This document shows positions 35,423 through 44,507 of a stretch of 64,000 bases of DNA, one piece after another; the first letter of the stretch is position 1, and each line of letters opens with the position of its first letter. The position numbers and the translations under genes were made by a program. The stretch is from Bradyrhizobium manausense. Its GTDB lineage: Bacteria; Pseudomonadota; Alphaproteobacteria; Rhizobiales; Xanthobacteraceae. Below the pieces are notes generated by a model, which had not been told where the DNA came from, did no database searches, and saw nothing but the letters and a program-made list of their open reading frames with translations. The stretch is taken from assembly GCF_018129685.1 (NCBI RefSeq), contig NZ_JAFCLG010000018.1, forward strand, positions 55,760-119,759. Direction: 5' to 3'.

Positions 35423-36205
35423 ATGCGGCACGACAGCTCGATCACGGCATTTCAGCAGAAGCGGGGTGGCGAGGCAGCCGCCTTCTTCGCCCCGTTCCTG
35501 GCGCCTGGCATGAGGCTGCTCGACATCGGCTGCGGCCCGGGAACCATCACGGCCGCGCTTGCGGAGATTGTCGGCACCGCCATGGGCGTCGATATCGAGC
35601 CGAACGCCATCGCGGCGGCCCGGCAGCTTGCCGCGCAATCGGGGGCGACCAATCTTTCGTTTGTCGAGGCCGACATGACCGCGCTTCCGTTCGAGGACGC
35701 TGCGTTCGATGCGGTGTTCTTTCATGCGGTGCTCTATCATCAGGGCCCGGCGGCGCTGACGCGAACGCTTGCCGAAGCGCGACGCGTGCTGAAGCCGGGC
35801 GGGATGCTCGGCACGCGTGACGCCGATGTCGGCGGCAACGTTCTTTATCCCGAGCTCGATGGCGTGCGCCTTGCGCTCGAGCTCTGGCAGCGCTGGTATG
35901 AGCACGACGATCCGGACGCGCTTCGCTTCGGCCGCCGTCAGAGCGCCATTCTTCGCGCGCACGGCTTCACACCGATCTGGGGCGGCGCGAGCTATGTCAA
36001 TCACAGCGCCGATAGCGTGAGCCGGGCCGAGGCGGTCTCGGATGCGAGGCGTAGCCTGCTCGGCCTCGGGCCGCAGCTGGTGAGCAAGTCGCTTGCGACC
36101 GCCGACGAAATTGAGACCGCGCTTGCCGGCTGGGATGCCTGGGGATGCAATCCCGACGCGGTTTATTTCAGATGCCGCTGCGAATGCGTCGCGCGCAGGC
36201 CGTGA
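35423..36205 (+). CDS. class I SAM-dependent methyltransferase
   Basis: The 260-residue protein has the Rossmann methyltransferase motifs: LLDIGCGPGTITAAL (motif I), GVDIEPNAIAAAR (motif II), FVEADMTALPFEDAAFDAVF (motifs III-IV) and RRVLKPGGMLGTRD (motif VI). It looks like a UbiE/Methyltransf_11 enzyme acting on a small molecule or lipid. It follows the RND exporter by 58 bp on the same strand, so co-transcription is likely. The acceptor is not known. Confidence 0.9.
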   Translation: MRHDSSITAFQQKRGGEAAAFFAPFLAPGMRLLDIGCGPGTITAALAEIVGTAMGVDIEPNAIAAARQLAAQSGATNLSFVEADMTALPFEDAAFDAVFFHAVLYHQGPAALTRTLAEARRVLKPGGMLGTRDADVGGNVLYPELDGVRLALELWQRWYEHDDPDALRFGRRQSAILRAHGFTPIWGGASYVNHSADSVSRAEAVSDARRSLLGLGPQLVSKSLATADEIETALAGWDAWGCNPDAVYFRCRCECVARRP

Positions 36206-36215
36206 TCCCTCGCTT

Positions 36216-37055
36216 TCACGCGTCGATGCGGACGATCCCGTACGGGTTGAACTTGAAATCGTCCTCGGCGTAGTTGGTCTCCCGCGAGAGGCTGAGCTTG
36301 CGCTCGCTCAACGTCGCCTCGATCCCGCCTTCGGCCATCGCGTCGGCGATCTCGTCCATGATCGTCACCGCGTCGCGATCGCCAGCGCGCGCGTTTGCGA
36401 CATAGATCTCCGGCAATCCGACGAGATGGAAGCCGACGCTCTCATGATAGGCGGTGCCGCCGAGCGGGCGCTTGGCGAAGGCGAGGCGACAGGTCCGGCT
36501 CATCGCGGCCGACAGGGCGAAACCCTGGTTCGTCTTCGCGGCCGCCTTGCATTGCGATGCCAACTGCATCCATCGCTTCAGGCCGTGGGCAACGCCGGCG
36601 CTTTCGCCTTTCACCGCGGTCGCTCCAGCCTCGATCATCGTCTCGACGATGCGCAAGGCTGCGGCCGAATAGGCGACCGCCTTCGGCCGCTCCATCGGCG
36701 GGCTCAGCACGTAGAGCACGGATTTGTGGTTCGCGACGGCCGCCTCGTCAGCGGCGGACCAGGCATTGGGAAAGACGCGGTCCCAGCAGACGCCAAACGA
36801 CTGCTCCATGTGCGGATCGGGTTTCGCTTGCGAATAGGTACGGTCGATCTCGAAACCGAAATCGGCGATCGTCTTTTTCACTCCCGCCGACGGATGCAGC
36901 AGGCTCTCGTCCTTGCCGAGAAAACAGAGCACATGGCGTGGCTGCACTGACGACGGCTGCATGTCCGTGCCTTGCTGGATTGGCGGCCGATCATTTGCCC
37001 ACGCGGGAGCGGCGGCAAACAGTCCGATGGCCCTGAGCAGGTATCTGCGGTTCAT
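36216..37055 (-). CDS. exported protein of unknown function
   Basis: The 279-residue protein begins with a short export signal with a twin-arginine-like start (NRRYLLRAIGLFAAAPAWA), suggesting the periplasm. The mature part has no domain I recognise; it contains CFLGKDESLLHP, YVLSPPMERPKAVAYSA and VKGESAGVAHGLKRW. Composition resembles its neighbours. It is convergent with the methyltransferase gene (10 bp apart) and lies downstream of the next minus-strand gene, separated by a terminator. Confidence 0.75.
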   Translation of the reverse strand: MNRRYLLRAIGLFAAAPAWANDRPPIQQGTDMQPSSVQPRHVLCFLGKDESLLHPSAGVKKTIADFGFEIDRTYSQAKPDPHMEQSFGVCWDRVFPNAWSAADEAAVANHKSVLYVLSPPMERPKAVAYSAAALRIVETMIEAGATAVKGESAGVAHGLKRWMQLASQCKAAAKTNQGFALSAAMSRTCRLAFAKRPLGGTAYHESVGFHLVGLPEIYVANARAGDRDAVTIMDEIADAMAEGGIEATLSERKLSLSRETNYAEDDFKFNPYGIVRIDA

Positions 37056-37061
37056 CTCGGC

Positions 37062-37093
37062 AAAAGGCCCCCGGCTCGCGAGAACCGGGGGCC
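37062..37093 (-). terminator. Rho-independent terminator of the 37120-37620 gene
   Basis: On the minus strand GGCCCCCGG, a ten-base loop and CCGGGGGCC are followed by TTTT. It lies 27 bp past the stop of the secreted protein gene and just before the start of the next minus-strand gene, so it separates the two. Confidence 0.75.
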
Positions 37094-37119
37094 GTATCCT
37101 TTCGACCCTGGAAGGGCGA

Positions 37120-37620
37120 TCAGCCCTTCGTCATGGTGATGTTCACGCCGCGGATCTCGCCCTTGGATGAGATCTGCACCGTCTGCTTGGAGCCGTTGGT
37201 GCGCAGCGACAGATTGGCGGCAAAGCCGTTGGCCTCGACGAACACGTCGATCTGGCCGCCGCCGGCGGTGCCTTGCAGATTCCCGAAGATGTTGCGGTTG
37301 GACTCGCTCCAGTTGCCGGAGATCCGGTCACCCTGACTCGTCACGTCGCTGGTGAGGTCGAACTTGTAGCTGTCGGACGCGCAGTGCAGGGCCTGCTTGA
37401 GGTTGAGACCGGTGCCGGCGACCTTGTAGTCCGCCTTGCAGCGGATGCGCTCGGTCGAGCCGTCGGACAGCGACACCGTACCGGTGCCGGTCCACGCGCC
37501 GTCGAAGCCGGCGAACGGCCCGGACGACTGAGCGTGGCTCGCCGCGACCGAGAAGAGCAGCGCCGCACCGATGCCCGCCGCCTTGATCGCCAGTTCGGAT
37601 CGCCCGAAGAATTTCATCAT
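37120..37620 (-). CDS. secreted small protein of unknown function
   Basis: The 166-residue protein has a signal peptide ending near AASHAQ (about residue 30). The mature part is rich in Gly, Ser and Thr with alternating beta strands (WTGTGTVSLSDGSTERIRC, GDRISGNWSESNRNIFGN), suggesting a lipocalin-like beta-barrel or sandwich. Two adjacent ATGs (37620, 37617) are possible. It ends at a good terminator. No function can be assigned. Confidence 0.8.
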   Translation of the reverse strand: MMKFFGRSELAIKAAGIGAALLFSVAASHAQSSGPFAGFDGAWTGTGTVSLSDGSTERIRCKADYKVAGTGLNLKQALHCASDSYKFDLTSDVTSQGDRISGNWSESNRNIFGNLQGTAGGGQIDVFVEANGFAANLSLRTNGSKQTVQISSKGEIRGVNITMTKG

Positions 37621-38100
37621 CAATATCCCGTTTTTGAAACGACGCCTGCGCACGGCAGCGCGTCTCGCCACATCGAAGGTTTAGTGTTGCGAGCCTGTGT
37701 CAGGTTCAAGAGTTCGTGTCCGGCTCGAAGCCTATCCGCCCGCGATGTCAGGCTCGCGAAGCCGTCTTGTCATGGCCTGGACCCGGATTCTCTCTGTTTC
37801 GCTGTGTTTCCAGCCCAAATGGCCGATCGGACAGATGCAACGCTGCAACAGGTATGCAGTAAAGCGCCGCATGCCAGAATTATGACGTAGTATCAACCTC
37901 TTACATCTGCCAATGAAGACCCAGGGGAGACCTGATTTGGTCGGTGCGGCAGCAATTTGGCCGCATTTGCCAGCGCTTGTGGCCTTCTCCGGTACCGCTC
38001 TCTGTCCCGCGGTTACTTGCCATCAGAACAAACCGTTCCGGTCGTCCGCCCTGTGCTGCCCGGGACTGGTGCGATTCTGCCGTCAGAATGAAGGAATACA
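37621..38100. other. intergenic region
   Basis: This stretch of 480 bases separates two divergent secreted-protein genes. I see no convincing gene, RNA or repeat in it; it must contain the promoters for both. Confidence 0.5.
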
Positions 38101-38337
38101 ATGCGTAAGCTTCTCATCGCTCTCACCGTGGCGTCGGCAACCCTCTCCACGACCGCTTTCGCCCAGCAGGGCGGGCGCGGCACGGATGCCGAGCAGAAGG
38201 CCTGCACGCGCGATGTGCAGAAGTTCTGCCGTCCGGTGATCGACCAGGGCGATTTCACCGTGCTGGCCTGCCTCAAGGAGAACCGGGCCAAGATCTCTCA
38301 GGCTTGCGACCAGGTCCTGAAGAACCACAACCAGTAA
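38101..38337 (+). CDS. small secreted cysteine-rich repeat protein
   Basis: The 78-residue protein has a signal peptide of about 22 residues (cleaved near TAFAQ). The mature part has four Cys in the pattern of the GLG1/FGFR-type cysteine-rich repeat: KACTRDVQKFC, then LACLKENRAKISQAC. Such single-repeat periplasmic proteins are common in Bradyrhizobium; their role is unknown. ATG 38101 follows GAAGGAAT. Confidence 0.85.
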   Translation: MRKLLIALTVASATLSTTAFAQQGGRGTDAEQKACTRDVQKFCRPVIDQGDFTVLACLKENRAKISQACDQVLKNHNQ

Positions 38338-38373
38338 CCTCGGCCACTGGCCCACAAAGGCGGCCGCAAGCAA

Positions 38374-38449
38374 GATCCGGAAAAGTGCGAAGCGGTTTTC
38401 CGAAAAGATCATGCGCAAACAACGACCTAAAGCGCCGTCGCGCTTTAGG
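38374..38449. repeat. dispersed repeat (copy 1) ending in a perfect hairpin
   Basis: The segment starting GATCCGGAAAAGTGCGAAGC and running through TTTTCCGAAAAGATCATGCGC recurs almost unchanged at 63797-63858. It ends in CCTAAAGCGC-CGTC-GCGCTTTAGG (38426-38449), a perfect hairpin. It lies between the cysteine-rich gene and hpnC and may stop transcription. Confidence 0.8.
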
Positions 38450-38610
38450 TCGGCCGCCTTTTCAGGCCGGGCCCAGCGGGGCTGCCATCGCGCGACAGGA
38501 TTGGTTTTGCGGCCGTATTCCCCTATATGGGGGCCGCGGCCGCGTCGCCGGCACGAGCCCGCGCGACCGAAAAAGCCCTTCCTGTCCAAACGATTGTTGA
38601 TCAGCCCTCG

Positions 38611-39495
38611 ATGACCTCTGCGAGCGAATTGCGATCCGGCAAGGGTGACCGCGACGAGAATTTTCCCGTCGCGTCCTGGATCATTCATCCGCGTCATCGT
38701 GCCCTGATCCTGGCCTATTACAATTTCGTCCGCACCGCCGACGACATCGCCGATCACGCGACCTTGCCGGCGGACGAGAAGCTTCGCTATCTCGACCTGC
38801 TCGAGGCGGAACTGCTTGGCAAGGGCGAGACCCAGGCCGAGGCCGTCATCTTGCGCCGTGCGCTCGCCGAACGCGGCATGGCGCCGCGCCATGCGCTCGA
38901 CGTGCTGATCGCGTTCCGCATGGACGTGACCAAGCTGCGCTATGAGACCTGGGACGAGGTCATCCACTATTGCCGCTATTCGGCAATGCCGGTGGGCCGC
39001 TTCATGCTCGACGTCCATGGCGAGAGCACCGCGACCTGGGCCGCGTCGGATGCGCTTTGCGCGGGCCTCCAGATCAACAATCACCTGCAGGATTGCGGCA
39101 AGGACTATCGCGAGCTCAACCGCGTCTACCTGCCTCGCGACGCGCTGGCCGCGAGCGGCGCCTCGGTCGAGCAGCTTGGGTTGGCGGAGGCGCCGCCGGC
39201 GATGCTGGCCTGCCTTCAGGGGCTTGCGGTGCGCAACGAGGCCCTGCTCAATGAGGGCAGGTCGCTGGCTGCGGAGATCCGGGACGTTCGCCTTGGGCTG
39301 GACGTCGCGGTGATCCAGGCCTATGCCGACCGCATCGTGCGTCTCTTGAAGGTGCGCGATCCCTTGCGCGAGCGCGTGCATCTGAACAAGTTCGAACTGC
39401 TTGTTTTCAGCCTTGCCGGCATGCTCGGCGAACTCGGCCGCCGTGCGATCGGCCGCAAAGCGATCTCGAACCCGGGGACCGCCCATGACGCTTGA
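38611..39495 (+). CDS. hpnC: squalene biosynthesis protein HpnC
   Basis: The 294-residue protein belongs to the squalene/phytoene synthase fold. The first aspartate-rich motif reads RTADDIADHA; the second is altered to QDCGKDYREL, as in HpnC proteins. In the HpnCDE route HpnC converts the hydroxysqualene-forming step: HpnD makes presqualene diphosphate, HpnC turns it into hydroxysqualene and HpnE reduces that to squalene. ATG 38611 is chosen; the frame is open back to 38527. The 3' end overlaps hpnD by 11 bp, the first link in the hpnCDE-shc-hpnG operon. Confidence 0.95.
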   Translation: MTSASELRSGKGDRDENFPVASWIIHPRHRALILAYYNFVRTADDIADHATLPADEKLRYLDLLEAELLGKGETQAEAVILRRALAERGMAPRHALDVLIAFRMDVTKLRYETWDEVIHYCRYSAMPVGRFMLDVHGESTATWAASDALCAGLQINNHLQDCGKDYRELNRVYLPRDALAASGASVEQLGLAEAPPAMLACLQGLAVRNEALLNEGRSLAAEIRDVRLGLDVAVIQAYADRIVRLLKVRDPLRERVHLNKFELLVFSLAGMLGELGRRAIGRKAISNPGTAHDA

Positions 39496-40324
39496 GGCGA
39501 CCGCGCCCAGCGCCAATTATGGCTCGTCCGCGTCGAACAGCTCGTTTTACGCTGCGATGCGCATCCTGCCGCGCGACCAGCGCGAGGCGATGTTCCAGAT
39601 CTACAGCTTCTGCCGCCAGGTCGACGACATCGCCGATTCCGATGGCCCGCGTGACGAGCGGCTCGCCGCGCTCCAGGAATGGCGCAACGACATCGATGCG
39701 CTCTACCAGGGCCACCCGCCGCCGCGGCTGAAGGACTATGTCGCCTCGGTGAAGACGTTCGGGCTCAGGCGCGAGGATTTCCTTGCCATCGTCGACGGCA
39801 TGGAGATGGATGTGCCGCAGGACATCCGCGCGCCCGACATGGCGACGCTGGATTTGTATTGTGATCGTGTCGCCAGCGCTGTCGGGCGTTTGTCGGTGCG
39901 CGTGTTCGGCCTGCCGGAAGGGGACGGCATCCTGCTCGCCTATCATCTCGGCCGCGCGCTGCAGCTCACCAACATCCTGCGCGACATCGACGAGGACGCA
40001 ACGCTCGGCCGGCTTTACCTGCCGCGCGAGGCGCTGCTGCATGCCGGCATCACCTCCAACGATCCCAACCGTGTGATCGCCGAGCGCGCGCTGCCGAAAG
40101 TCTGCCTGCCGCTGGCACAGCGCGCGAAAACGCATTTCGAGAAGTCGGACGAGATCATGAACCGCAACAGGCGCCGCGCCGTGCGTGCGCCGCGGATCAT
40201 GTCGAAGTACTACCGTTCCATTCTGAACCTCCTGATCGCGCGCGGCTTCAACGCGCCGCGCTATCAGGTGCGTGTGTCGAAAGTCACACGCATCCTGATC
40301 CTGCTCCGCTACGCTTTCATCTGA
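39485..40324 (+). CDS. hpnD: presqualene diphosphate synthase HpnD
   Basis: The 279-residue enzyme condenses two farnesyl diphosphates to presqualene diphosphate. Both Mg-binding motifs are complete: RQVDDIADSD near residue 45 and NILRDIDEDA near residue 165, and the RILPRDQREAMFQIYSFCR helix is typical. It starts inside the hpnC end (11 bp overlap) and its TGA overlaps the hpnE ATG by one base, so translation is coupled on both sides. Confidence 0.96.
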   Translation: MTLEATAPSANYGSSASNSSFYAAMRILPRDQREAMFQIYSFCRQVDDIADSDGPRDERLAALQEWRNDIDALYQGHPPPRLKDYVASVKTFGLRREDFLAIVDGMEMDVPQDIRAPDMATLDLYCDRVASAVGRLSVRVFGLPEGDGILLAYHLGRALQLTNILRDIDEDATLGRLYLPREALLHAGITSNDPNRVIAERALPKVCLPLAQRAKTHFEKSDEIMNRNRRRAVRAPRIMSKYYRSILNLLIARGFNAPRYQVRVSKVTRILILLRYAFI

Positions 40325-41580
40325 TGCAAAACACAGCTCACATCATCGGCGCTGGAATTTCCGGCCTCTCCGCCGCTGTGCGGCTCGCCAACGCCGGCTA
40401 CAAGGTCGCCGTGCACGAGGCGACGCACCAGGCCGGCGGCCGCTGCCGCTCCTATTTCGACGGTGCAACCAACCTGACCATCGACAACGGCAATCATCTG
40501 CTGCTGTCCGGCAACGGCCACGCGCGCGCCTATGCGCGCTCGATCGGCACCGAGGCCGGCCTGGTCGGCCCTGAGAGCGCGCAGTTTCCCTTCGTCGACA
40601 TCAAGACCGGGCAGCGCTGGCAGATCGATCTCGGCAACGGCCGGCTGCCGACCTGGGTGTTCGACGAGAGCCGCCGCGTCCCCGATACGGGGCTCACCGA
40701 TTATCTCAAGCTGGCGCCGCTGATCTGGGCGTCGGAACAGACGCTGGTCGGCAAGTCCATTCCGTGCGAGGGCACGCTCTATCATCGTCTGGTGCAGCCG
40801 CTGCTGCTCGCAGCGCTCAACGTCGATCCGCCCGAGGGCTCCGCCGGGCTCGCCGGCGCAATCGTGCGCGAGACGCTGCTGGCGGGCGGGCAGGCCTGTC
40901 GTCCGCTGATCGCGCGCGACGGTTTGAGCGCCGTGCTGATCGAGCCCGCCGTGAAATTCCTCACCGAGCGCGGCCACAATGTTCAGCTCGGTCACGAGCT
41001 CCGCTCCTTCGTCACCGCTGACGGCAAGGTCAGCGCGCTGAACTTTGGCGGCGAGGATGTCATCCAGCTTGCCGCTGGCGATGTGATCGTGATGGCGGTG
41101 CCGCCGCGTGCCGCGACGAGCCTGCTGCCGGGCCTGACCGCGCCGACCGAATTCCGCGCCATCGTGAACGCCCATTTCCGCTTTGAACCGCCGCCCGGTT
41201 CAGCGCCGATCCTGGGCGTGATCGGCGGGACGGTCGAATGGCTGTTCGCGTTCCCGAACCGGCTGTCCGTCACCATCAGCAATGGGGATCGCCTCGTCGA
41301 CCTCCAGCGCGAGGAGCTCGCGCAGGAAATCTGGAACGACGTCTGCAAGGCCGGCGGCGTCTCCGGCGAGCTGCCGCCTTGGCAGATCGTGCGCGAGCGC
41401 CGTGCCACATTTGCGGCAACACCGGCCCAGAATGCCCTGCGTCCCGGGCCGGTCACCGCGCTCAAAAACCTGTTCCTTGCCGGCGACTGGACTGCTACGG
41501 GATTGCCGGCAACCATCGAGGGGTCGGTCCGGTCAGGTGACCGCGCCGCCGATCTGGTTCTGGCCGCAAAGCGGGCCTGA
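40324..41580 (+). CDS. hpnE: hydroxysqualene dehydroxylase HpnE
   Basis: The 418-residue flavoprotein opens with the FAD-binding Rossmann motif HIIGAGISGLSAAVRLANAG and an acidic end of beta 2 (VHEA), and closes with LAGDWTATGLPATIEGSVRSG, the C-terminal FAD motif of the amine-oxidase/desaturase fold. HpnE reduces hydroxysqualene to squalene. It follows hpnD with a one-base overlap and precedes shc by 6 bp. Confidence 0.95.
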   Translation: MQNTAHIIGAGISGLSAAVRLANAGYKVAVHEATHQAGGRCRSYFDGATNLTIDNGNHLLLSGNGHARAYARSIGTEAGLVGPESAQFPFVDIKTGQRWQIDLGNGRLPTWVFDESRRVPDTGLTDYLKLAPLIWASEQTLVGKSIPCEGTLYHRLVQPLLLAALNVDPPEGSAGLAGAIVRETLLAGGQACRPLIARDGLSAVLIEPAVKFLTERGHNVQLGHELRSFVTADGKVSALNFGGEDVIQLAAGDVIVMAVPPRAATSLLPGLTAPTEFRAIVNAHFRFEPPPGSAPILGVIGGTVEWLFAFPNRLSVTISNGDRLVDLQREELAQEIWNDVCKAGGVSGELPPWQIVRERRATFAATPAQNALRPGPVTALKNLFLAGDWTATGLPATIEGSVRSGDRAADLVLAAKRA

Positions 41581-41586
41581 CAGGCA

Positions 41587-43584
41587 ATGTCCCGGTCACT
41601 TTTCAATCGACGCCAGGAGCAATCGAGCGATATGGATTCCGTGAACGCGACCAGCGGCGAAGCTTTGGAATCGAGCATTGCGTCAGCGACGCAAGGCGTG
41701 CTCGGCTTCCAGCAATCCGATGGCCATTGGGTCTTCGAGCTCGAGGCCGACTGCACGATTCCGGCCGAATACGTCCTGCTGCGCCACTATCTTGCCGAGC
41801 CTGTCGATGCCGTGCTCGAAGCCAAGATCGGCAACTATCTGCGCCGCGTCCAGGGCGCCCATGGCGGCTGGCCGCTGGTGCATGACGGCGATTTCGACAT
41901 GAGCGCCAGCGTGAAGGCCTATTTCGCGCTGAAGATGATCGGCGATTCCACTGACAGCCCGCATATGGTGCGCGCGCGCGAGGCCATCCATGCCCGCGGC
42001 GGCGCCATTCACAGCAACGTCTTCACGCGCTTCATGCTCGCGATGTTCGGCGTCATGACCTGGCGCGCGGTGCCGGTGCTGCCGATCGAAATCATGCTGC
42101 TGCCGTTCTGGTCGCCATTCCACATCAACAAGATCTCGTACTGGGCGCGCACCACGATGGTGCCGTTGATGGTGCTGGCCGCGCTCAAGCCGCGCGCGAA
42201 AAATCCGAAGGGGGTCGGCATCGACGAGCTGTTCCTGCAGGATCCGCGCTCGATCGGCATGACCGCCAAGGCGCCGCACCAGAGCATGGCCTGGTTCCTG
42301 CTGTTTCGTTCGCTCGATGCGATTTTGCGCGTGGTCGAACCGCTGTTTCCCAAGAGCCTGCGCAAGCGCGCGATCGACGCCGCGCTCGCCTTCACCGAGG
42401 AGCGGCTCAACGGCGAGGATGGCATGGGCGCGATCTATCCGCCCATGGCCAACATCGTCATGATGTACGACGCGCTCGGCAAGGATGAGAACTATCCGCC
42501 GCGCGCGACCACGCGCAGGGGTCTCGACAAGCTGCTCGTGATCGGCGACGACGAGGCGTATTGCCAGCCCTGTGTCTCGCCGGTGTGGGACACGACGCTG
42601 ACGGCGCATGCGCTGCTGGAGGCCGGTGGCGACAAGGCGGTGCCTGCGGCCAGGCAGGGCCTCGACTGGCTGATCCCGAAGCAGGAGCTCGAGCTCAAGG
42701 GCGACTGGGCGGTGAAGCGGCCCGACGTGCGTCCCGGCGGCTGGGCGTTCCAGTACAACAATGCCCATTACCCCGATCTCGACGACACCGCCGTCGTGGT
42801 GATGTCCATGGACCGCATGCGCCGCGAGCACGGTGTGACCGGCTACGACGCCGCGATCGACCGCGGCCGCGAGTGGATCGAGGGCATGCAGAGCGACGAC
42901 GGCGGCTGGGCCGCCTTCGACGTCAACAATCTCGAATATTATCTCAACAACATCCCGTTCTCGGACCATGGCGCGCTGCTCGATCCGCCGACCGAGGACG
43001 TCACGGCGCGCTGCATCTCGATGCTGGCCCAGCTCGGCGAGACCGAAAAGACCAGCAAGCATGTCGCCGCCGGCATCGCCTATTTGCGCAAGACCCAGCA
43101 CCCGGAGGGGTCCTGGTACGGCCGCTGGGGCATGAACTTCATCTACGGCACCTGGTCGGTGCTGTGCGCCCTCAACATGGCCGGCGTCCGCCACGACGAC
43201 CCCATGATGCGCAAGGCCGCCGCCTGGCTGGCCTCGATCCAGAACAAGGACGGCGGCTGGGGCGAGGACGCCGTCAGTTACCGGCTGGACTACAAGGGCT
43301 GGGAAGCCGCCCCCTCGACCGCCTCGCAAACGGCATGGGCCTTGCTTGCCCTGATGGCTGCTGGCGAGGTTGATCACCCGGCCGTCGCCCGCGGGGTGGA
43401 GTACCTGATTGCAACACAGAACGAAAAAGGACTGTGGGACGAGCAGCGCTATACTGCCACAGGCTTCCCCCGCGTGTTCTATCTACGTTATCATGGTTAC
43501 CCAAAGTTCTTTCCGCTATGGGCGCTGGCGCGGTATCGGAACTTGCGGAACACCAACAGCAGGGTGGTAGGGGTCGGGATGTGA
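41587..43584 (+). CDS. shc: squalene-hopene cyclase
   Basis: The 665-residue membrane-associated cyclase converts squalene to hopene and hopanol. The protonating DXDD motif is present as DLDDTA near residue 400, and several QW repeats are visible (DGGWAAFDVNN, GSWYGRWGMNFIYGTW, QNKDGGWGEDAVSY). I took ATG 41587, 6 bp after hpnE; ATG 41632 is the alternative, with AGGAG 13 bases upstream. The stop overlaps the hpnG GTG by four bases. The product feeds HpnH and later tailoring enzymes. Confidence 0.96.
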   Translation: MSRSLFNRRQEQSSDMDSVNATSGEALESSIASATQGVLGFQQSDGHWVFELEADCTIPAEYVLLRHYLAEPVDAVLEAKIGNYLRRVQGAHGGWPLVHDGDFDMSASVKAYFALKMIGDSTDSPHMVRAREAIHARGGAIHSNVFTRFMLAMFGVMTWRAVPVLPIEIMLLPFWSPFHINKISYWARTTMVPLMVLAALKPRAKNPKGVGIDELFLQDPRSIGMTAKAPHQSMAWFLLFRSLDAILRVVEPLFPKSLRKRAIDAALAFTEERLNGEDGMGAIYPPMANIVMMYDALGKDENYPPRATTRRGLDKLLVIGDDEAYCQPCVSPVWDTTLTAHALLEAGGDKAVPAARQGLDWLIPKQELELKGDWAVKRPDVRPGGWAFQYNNAHYPDLDDTAVVVMSMDRMRREHGVTGYDAAIDRGREWIEGMQSDDGGWAAFDVNNLEYYLNNIPFSDHGALLDPPTEDVTARCISMLAQLGETEKTSKHVAAGIAYLRKTQHPEGSWYGRWGMNFIYGTWSVLCALNMAGVRHDDPMMRKAAAWLASIQNKDGGWGEDAVSYRLDYKGWEAAPSTASQTAWALLALMAAGEVDHPAVARGVEYLIATQNEKGLWDEQRYTATGFPRVFYLRYHGYPKFFPLWALARYRNLRNTNSRVVGVGM

Positions 43585-44330
43585 CTTTGGGGATGGGGGA
43601 CTATGTGACCGCGGGCCAGGCGATCGACCCGCGACCGATACTCATTGTGACCGGTCTGGTTCAGGAGGCCCGCATCGCGGCTGGGCCCGGAATGGCGGTC
43701 ATCTGCTCCTCCAGCAGCCCGACGCAATTGCGGGCGCTGCTGACCGTGGTGGATCCCGAGACAATTCGCGGCGTGATCTCCTTTGGCGTGGCCGGCGGGC
43801 TCGACCCGACGCTGCGCTCCGGCGACGTCGTGGTGGCAACCGAAGTGCTCGCGGGCGACACCCGCTGGGCCGCAGGCCTGTCGCTCAGCGACGACCTCAT
43901 CGACAAGCTGACCTCCGGCCGCCGCCGCGTCGTGCGCGGCAGCCTTGCCGGTGCCGAGGAAGTGGTCACGGCCAGTTCGGGCAAGGCGGCGCTGCATTCC
44001 GAGACCGGTGCCTCCGCGGTCGACATGGAGAGCCACATCGCGGCCGCTTACGCCGCCGAGGCTGGTTTGCCCTTCGCCGCGGTCCGCGTCATCAGCGACC
44101 CCGCCCACCGCGCGCTGCCGGCGCTCGCCCGCGCCGCGATCAAGCCCAACGGCCAGATCGACCTCGCCGCCGTCCTGCGCGGCATCGTCCGCAACCCGGC
44201 CGCGCTGCATGCCCTGGTCTCCACCGGCATCGACTTCAACCGCGCGCTGCGCTCGCTTCGCGGCTGCCGGGATTTCCTGATCGGGACGGAGCTTGTGGGC
44301 GCCGAGGCGCTGGTGGCGGAGACGATCTGA
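43581..44330 (+). CDS. hpnG: adenosylhopane nucleosidase/phosphorylase HpnG
   Basis: The 249-residue protein has the purine nucleoside phosphorylase/MTA nucleosidase fold: SFGVAGGLDPTLRSGDVVVATEV near residues 70-92 and the ribose-binding ASAVDMESHIAAAYA near 145-160. HpnG removes adenine from adenosylhopane made by HpnH. The GTG at 43581 overlaps the shc stop (GTGA); ATG 43593 is an alternative. It ends the operon, 24 bp before a strong terminator. Its partner hpnH is 5.4 kb away on the other strand. Confidence 0.93.
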   Translation: MTLGMGDYVTAGQAIDPRPILIVTGLVQEARIAAGPGMAVICSSSSPTQLRALLTVVDPETIRGVISFGVAGGLDPTLRSGDVVVATEVLAGDTRWAAGLSLSDDLIDKLTSGRRRVVRGSLAGAEEVVTASSGKAALHSETGASAVDMESHIAAAYAAEAGLPFAAVRVISDPAHRALPALARAAIKPNGQIDLAAVLRGIVRNPAALHALVSTGIDFNRALRSLRGCRDFLIGTELVGAEALVAETI

Positions 44331-44354
44331 GGGGCTGCTCGATTCGACGAGACG

Positions 44355-44390
44355 AAAAGGCCCGGTCGCCAATGGCGATCGGGCCTTTTC
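44355..44390 (+). terminator. terminator of the hpnCDE-shc-hpnG operon
   Basis: AAAAGGCCCGGTCGCC-AATG-GCGATCGGGCCTTTTC, an almost perfect stem with one bulge ending in TTTTC, 24 bp after the hpnG stop. A close relative sits at 49612-49650, at the far side of the accessory island. Confidence 0.85.
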
Positions 44391-44480
44391 ATTTGGGTGG
44401 TGCAATCAGTCGCGGACGAGGTCGCGTTCGCTCAATGAGATCTCAGCACCGTCACCCATGGCTTGAATGAGAGCCCGCCC

Positions 44481-44497
44481 GAATGTATCTTACATTC
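44481..44497. promoter_or_regulatory. operator-like palindrome before vapBC
   Basis: GAATGTA-TCT-TACATTC is a perfect 7-bp inverted repeat 10 bp before the antitoxin ATG, with a further TTACAT at 44501. Type II antitoxins of the AbrB class repress their own operon by binding such sites, so this is the likely autoregulatory operator. Confidence 0.65.
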
Positions 44498-44507
44498 GTC
44501 TTACATC

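Noticed and set aside
36206..36235. TGATCC at the end of the methyltransferase gene as a promoter
   Set aside because: No CGTT/CGTA at 16 bases and no plus-strand gene follows.
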